Assembly (NCBI RefSeq): GCF_013340285.1
Contig: NZ_BLVO01000013.1
Location: forward strand, 107,574 to 171,573
Reading direction: 5' to 3'
DNA: 64,000 nt
Source of the DNA: Desulfovibrio subterraneus
GTDB lineage: Bacteria; Desulfobacterota; Desulfovibrionia; Desulfovibrionales; Desulfovibrionaceae
The position numbers were made by a program, and so were the translations under genes. This document shows positions 60,242 to 64,000 of the stretch, one piece after another. Every line of letters starts with the position of its first letter. Position 1 is the stretch's first letter. Below the pieces are notes generated by a model, which was not told the origin of the DNA, ran no database searches, and saw only the letters and a program-made list of their open reading frames with translations.

Positions 60242-61252
60242 CTAGCGGAAAGGAGGAACGTAGATCAGGCCGCCCTTGTTCCACTGTTCGTTGGGGCCGC
60301 GTTCAAGGCGCAGAGGAGTGTTGGCGCCGAGGTTGCGGTCGAAGATCTGGCCGTAGTTGCCCACGGTCTTCAGCACGCGGACGGGAGCGCCCTGATCAAG
60401 GCCGAGGTCCTGCCACAGTGTGCCGGTCTTGCCGAGCATACGCTGCACTTCGGGGTCGGTGCTCTCTGCGTATATCTTTTCCACGTTGTCGGCGGTGATG
60501 CCGAATTCTTCGGCAGCCATGGTCAGCCACACGGTCCAGCGGACAACGTCTGCCCACTGATTGTCGCCGTGGCGCACAACGGGGCCAAGGGGTTCCTTGG
60601 AGATGAGTTCGGGCAGAATGACATGGTCATCAGGGTTCTGCATGAGCGAGCGCTGTGCGGCAAGGCCGGAAACGTCGGTGGTGTGTACGTCGCAGCGGCC
60701 TGCATCATAGGCAGCGCGAACGTCGGGCTGCTTGTCGAACACCACGGGGGTGAAGGACATGCCATTCTTGCGGAAGTAGTCGGAAATGTTCAGTTCGGTG
60801 GTGGAGCCGGTCTGCAGGCAGATGGTGGCGCCGTCCAGTTCCTTGGCGCTCTTGATGCCGGAGGACTTGCGGACCATCATGCCCTGTCCGTCATAGAGGG
60901 TGATGTTGGTGAAATCGAGGCCGAGGTTGGCATCGCGGCTCATGGTGTAGGTGGTGGTGCGGGAAAGCAGGTCGATCTCGCCGGACTGCAGCGCGGGCAG
61001 ACGCTCCTTGGAGGTGAGCGGGGTATATTTGATTTCCGGCGTGTTCACTGCAGCGCCTACTGCGCGACAGAAGTCTACGTCAAAACCGAAGCGCTGTCCG
61101 TTGCTGTCCAGCGCGGAGAACCCGGGGTTCTCGATGTGGGTTCCGCATTTCAGAAAGCCGTTCGCCTGCACGTCCTGCAGCGTACCGGCCTGCGCTGCGG
61201 AAGAGGCGAACAGAACGCCAGCCGCAGCAAGGGCAACCAGAATAGAACGCAT
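60242..61252 (-). CDS. aapJ: amino-acid ABC substrate-binding protein
   Basis: A 336-residue periplasmic binding protein of the general L-amino-acid (AapJ) type, with a signal peptide. NPGFSALDSNGQRFGFDVDFCRAV and LTSKERLPALQSGEIDLLSR are diagnostic; DVHTTDVSGLAAQRSL closes the site. ATG 61252 follows GAGGAG. First gene of the operon. Confidence 0.93.
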   Translation of the reverse strand: MRSILVALAAAGVLFASSAAQAGTLQDVQANGFLKCGTHIENPGFSALDSNGQRFGFDVDFCRAVGAAVNTPEIKYTPLTSKERLPALQSGEIDLLSRTTTYTMSRDANLGLDFTNITLYDGQGMMVRKSSGIKSAKELDGATICLQTGSTTELNISDYFRKNGMSFTPVVFDKQPDVRAAYDAGRCDVHTTDVSGLAAQRSLMQNPDDHVILPELISKEPLGPVVRHGDNQWADVVRWTVWLTMAAEEFGITADNVEKIYAESTDPEVQRMLGKTGTLWQDLGLDQGAPVRVLKTVGNYGQIFDRNLGANTPLRLERGPNEQWNKGGLIYVPPFR

Positions 61253-61573
61253 TTCAAGCTCCTCACACCCCCGAAGACCTGCGCGGCGCAATCGCGGGAG
61301 ATTCGATTCCTGCACGGATGCAGGTTTGCGCCGGTTCTAACAGCATGGGCCGCATCTTACGATACCCGCCCGCAGGTCGCATCCGGCAACTGGTCCGGCC
61401 CGCAGGCGTGGTTTCTTCGTGAATACACTGATGGCACATGTTGCGCAACTGGATTAACCCAGATGAAAGAGTGTTTGTCAATTTGTATGAAGGTGCGTAC
61501 ATAAACCCCTTCGGGCCCGCGCAGGAGCAGGCTCGTTTTTCTGCCTGCAATATATCAACTTTCGGACGGGCTC
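61253..61573. promoter_or_regulatory. divergent control region aapJ / GntR gene
   Basis: About 320 bp. GTTGCGCAAC (61440-61449) is a 10-bp perfect palindrome, and TGTA-N10-TACA sits near 61485-61502; either could be the GntR operator. No other gene seen. Confidence 0.4.
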
Positions 61574-62281
61574 ATGGCGGTATTCCGGTATTATCAGATA
61601 GTCAGGGAACACGTGTTGCAACTCATCCAGTCCGGTGCGCTGGCTCCGGGCAGCCAGCTGCCTTCGGAGCGTACCCTGTGCAATGAGCTGGATCTCAACC
61701 GCAATACCGTGCGCCATGCCCTGCAGCTGCTCCAGCGGGAAGGCCGGATTTTCAGGCTCGAACGCAGGGGGTGGTATGTGAGCACCAGAAGGCTGGTGTA
61801 CAACCCCGCGCGGCACGTGAACTTTGCCCGGCTGGCGGCGACACAGGGATTTGAGGCCCGCTGGACCACAACGGACAACGGAGTGGTCGAAATCACGCCC
61901 GACATGCCGGAAGACGGCGGCTTTGTGCAGGGAGCCATGGTCTATGAGATGGAAAACGAGTTCTATCTCGACAACCAGAAGGTAGCCTATGTTGTCTCTC
62001 ACCTGCATGCGGGACGACTGAAGGACATTGTTCCCAAGACCGTTTCGCGCGCACTCACGCAGGTGGTGCAGGAAGAATACGGCATCTCCCTTCTGCAGCG
62101 CCGCCTGCTCATCCGTCCCGTGCTGCTGCACAAGCAGGTGACGGACATGCTCGGCCTTTCCCACGGCACGCCCGGGTTGTATGTGCGCCGTGTGAAGACG
62201 GATGAGGATGGAGCCGTGCTGTCGTTAGAGCAGGAATACTGGCGTTACGACGCCATTGAGCTGCGCGTGGATGCGGAATAG
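61574..62281 (+). CDS. GntR family regulator with UTRA domain
   Basis: A 235-residue GntR/HutC regulator. The winged helix has LPSERTLCNELDLNRNTVRHAL; the C-terminal UTRA region (AGRLKDIVPKTVSRALTQVV, GTPGLYVRRVKTDEDG) binds a small ligand. It is divergent from aapJ and so likely controls amino-acid uptake. The ribosome site is weak (GGACGGG). Confidence 0.88.
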   Translation: MAVFRYYQIVREHVLQLIQSGALAPGSQLPSERTLCNELDLNRNTVRHALQLLQREGRIFRLERRGWYVSTRRLVYNPARHVNFARLAATQGFEARWTTTDNGVVEITPDMPEDGGFVQGAMVYEMENEFYLDNQKVAYVVSHLHAGRLKDIVPKTVSRALTQVVQEEYGISLLQRRLLIRPVLLHKQVTDMLGLSHGTPGLYVRRVKTDEDGAVLSLEQEYWRYDAIELRVDAE

Positions 62282-62562
62282 CGGGCTCGTTTGTGCCAGA
62301 TGCACTCCCGCCTCGGGCGTGCGCCCATTTTCTTTCTGTTTCTGTCGGGTGAAGGGCAGGTTTGTTCCGCAAAGGGATTGAACGGCAATATATTTGCATG
62401 TATTATTCCGAAGTGTTGCCTGTCCCGGCGGGAAGAGTTCGTTCCGGCCCGGTAGTATCTTTCTGAAATGAAACATGGCGGCGACTGCTGTGTCTGCTGC
62501 CGTAGCCGTTTCGGCACCGTCCGGTACATGGGTGGGGGTGTCGATGACCAAGGAGACGTTTC

Positions 62563-63999
62563 GTGCTGATCCCCGTAATCCTGTCCGGAGGTTCCGGTAC
62601 CAGACTGTGGCCGCTTTCCCGCAAGCTGTTCCCCAAGCAGCTTATGCCCATGCTGGGCGGAAAGACATCTCTGCTGCAGGCCACCGCGCTGCGCACGGCA
62701 AAGCAGGCGGACATTTCCGCACCCATTCTGGTGGTCAACGAGGAGCACCGTTTCATGGTCGCAGCCCAGATGCAGGAAGTGGACATCACTCCTGCGGGCA
62801 TCATCCTTGAACCGGCAGCCCGTAATACGGCTCCCGCCGTTGCCGTTGCCGCACTGACGGCCATGCTGCAGGGCGAAGACCCTGTACTGCTTGTGCTGCC
62901 CGCAGACCATTTCATCAAGGATACCGACGCATTTCTCGCCGCTGTTGCCGTAGGTGTTTCCAGCGCCGAGCAGGGCAATCTGGTGACTTTCGGCATTGTG
63001 CCGGACAAGCCGGAAACGGGCTATGGCTACATCAAGCGGCCTGCCGGAGCTGCCGATGCCGTCCCTGTTGAGTGCTTTGTAGAAAAGCCCGACCGCCCGA
63101 CTGCGGAAGAGTATCTCGCTTCCGGCGAATATTTGTGGAACAGCGGCATGTTCATGTTCAAGGCATCGGTTTTTCTCAGCGAGCTGGAGCGTTTCAACCA
63201 GCCCATGCTGGCGGCGTGTCAGGCTGCTAGTGCCGGTTCCCGTCATGACCTTGATTTCATCAGGCTGGATAAGTCTGCTTTTTCCGGATGCCCGTCCGAC
63301 TCCATTGACTATGCCGTTCTGGAAAAAACGGACAAGGCAGTAGTCATTCCTCTTTCCTGCGGCTGGAGCGATGTGGGATCGTGGTCTGCGCTGCAGGAAG
63401 TGCGCGACAAGGACGAAAACAACAACGTGTGCATCGGCGACGTGGTCGCAGAAGATACCAAGGGCTGTTATCTCCATTCCACCAACCGGCTCATCGCCAC
63501 GCTGGGACTTGAAAATGTGGCCCTTGTGGAAACCAAGGACGCCGTGCTCGCCGCCCCGCTGGATAGGGTGCAGGATGTGAAGAACATCGTGGCCACCCTG
63601 AGCCGCGACAACAGGGAAGAGGTTATCAGCCACTGCCGCGTGTTCCGCCCGTGGGGCAACTACGAGGGCATTGACCTTGGCGAACGGTATCAGGTGAAGC
63701 GCATCACGGTGTATCCCGGCCAGATTCTTTCTTTGCAGAAGCATTTTCACCGCGCAGAGCACTGGGTAGTGGTCAAGGGCACCGCCATTGTTACCAGAGG
63801 GGAAGAGCAGGTGCTGCTTGGCGAGGACCAGTCCACGTATATTTCGCTGGGTACCGTGCACCGGCTGGAAAATCCGGGTAAGGTGAATCTGGAACTTATT
63901 GAAGTGCAGACCGGGAGCTATCTCGGTGAGGACGACATAGTGCGTCTGGACGATGTGTACGGCCGCAGCGCCGATACAGGGAGCGGGGGAGAGAAGTAA
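62563..63999 (+). CDS. manC: mannose-1-phosphate guanylyltransferase / mannose-6-phosphate isomerase
   Basis: A 478-residue bifunctional ManC/AlgA. The N-terminal nucleotidyltransferase carries GGSGTRLWPLSRKLFPKQLM and FVEKPD; the C-terminal cupin (about 350-470) has VFRPWGNYEGID, SLQKHFHRAEHWVVVKGTA for the isomerase. It makes GDP-mannose for surface polysaccharide. GTG 62563 has AAGGAG 7 nt upstream. The stop codon TAA falls at 63997-63999, one base before the window edge. Gap 62282-62562 has no gene. Confidence 0.93.
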   Translation: MLIPVILSGGSGTRLWPLSRKLFPKQLMPMLGGKTSLLQATALRTAKQADISAPILVVNEEHRFMVAAQMQEVDITPAGIILEPAARNTAPAVAVAALTAMLQGEDPVLLVLPADHFIKDTDAFLAAVAVGVSSAEQGNLVTFGIVPDKPETGYGYIKRPAGAADAVPVECFVEKPDRPTAEEYLASGEYLWNSGMFMFKASVFLSELERFNQPMLAACQAASAGSRHDLDFIRLDKSAFSGCPSDSIDYAVLEKTDKAVVIPLSCGWSDVGSWSALQEVRDKDENNNVCIGDVVAEDTKGCYLHSTNRLIATLGLENVALVETKDAVLAAPLDRVQDVKNIVATLSRDNREEVISHCRVFRPWGNYEGIDLGERYQVKRITVYPGQILSLQKHFHRAEHWVVVKGTAIVTRGEEQVLLGEDQSTYISLGTVHRLENPGKVNLELIEVQTGSYLGEDDIVRLDDVYGRSADTGSGGEK

Positions 64000-64000
64000 T

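Overview
The window looks like a chromosomal segment of a sulfate-reducing deltaproteobacterium of the Desulfovibrionaceae (Desulfovibrio and relatives). This rests on gene content rather than on any search: a complete HdrABC-FlxABCD electron-transfer operon, a sulfide:quinone-oxidoreductase-like gene with its own two-component pair, a SufBC-only Fe-S assembly pair, a natural RluD-CoaE fusion, many Rrf2, PilZ and Cys-rich PAS proteins, and moderately high G+C coding DNA. The genus is not resolved. No rRNA, tRNA, CRISPR array, insertion sequence or integrase was seen.

Layout. 0-2 kb: the end of an acetolactate-synthase-type ThDP enzyme coupled to an aldehyde dehydrogenase. 2-6.6 kb: small housekeeping and accessory genes (AraC regulator, VOC protein, DUF2000, EamA exporter) separated by short degenerate tandem repeats. 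6.6-14.7 kb: a long, possibly structured leader followed by hdrCBA-flxDCBA and a rubrerythrin-like gene, the main energy-metabolism unit. 14.7-18 kb: YciI protein, an uncharacterised protein and the sufCB pair. 18-25.5 kb: rhomboid protease, RluD-CoaE fusion, upp and uraA (pyrimidine salvage with an attenuator-like leader), hisC-cmk and a universal stress protein. 25.5-30 kb: a sigma-54-driven orphan gene, pncC, an unknown protein, a periplasmic binding domain fused to a dead cytidine-deaminase domain, and a PilZ protein. 30-34.5 kb: RND pump with adaptor. 34.7-41.3 kb: YhcH protein, then an sqr-DUF1641-response regulator-histidine kinase operon (transcribed leftwards) and two Rrf2 regulators. 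41.3-45 kb: an accessory stretch with a tiny repeat protein, radical SAM/SPASM enzyme, sulfotransferase and an orphan phage-type gene. 45-49.7 kb: second RND pump and adaptor. 49.8-51 kb: degenerate receiver-TPR protein. 51-55 kb: Pho-box-controlled pstSCAB with a HAD phosphatase. 55.3-56.7 kb: META-domain protein and glycerophosphodiesterase. 56.8-62.3 kb: aapJQMP amino-acid ABC transporter and a divergent GntR/UTRA regulator. 62.5-64 kb: mannose-1-phosphate guanylyltransferase/isomerase.

How the genes fit together. The Flx-Hdr unit would oxidise NADH and split the electrons between ferredoxin and a disulfide acceptor; the sqr operon links sulfide or another sulfur species to the quinone pool and to a signalling pair; sufCB supplies Fe-S clusters for these Fe-S-rich enzymes. 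The pst and glpQ region is a phosphorus-acquisition cluster. Most other genes are single transcription units ended by clear intrinsic terminators.

The observations judged most unusual are the periplasmic binding protein fused to a zinc-less cytidine deaminase fold (28292-29470), the 67-residue protein with a duplicated WDMW motif near a radical SAM/SPASM enzyme (41767-41970), the sqr operon kinase with two cysteine clusters, several candidate structured leaders (EamA, hdrC, upp, uraA), and a family of short tandem repeats scattered between genes.
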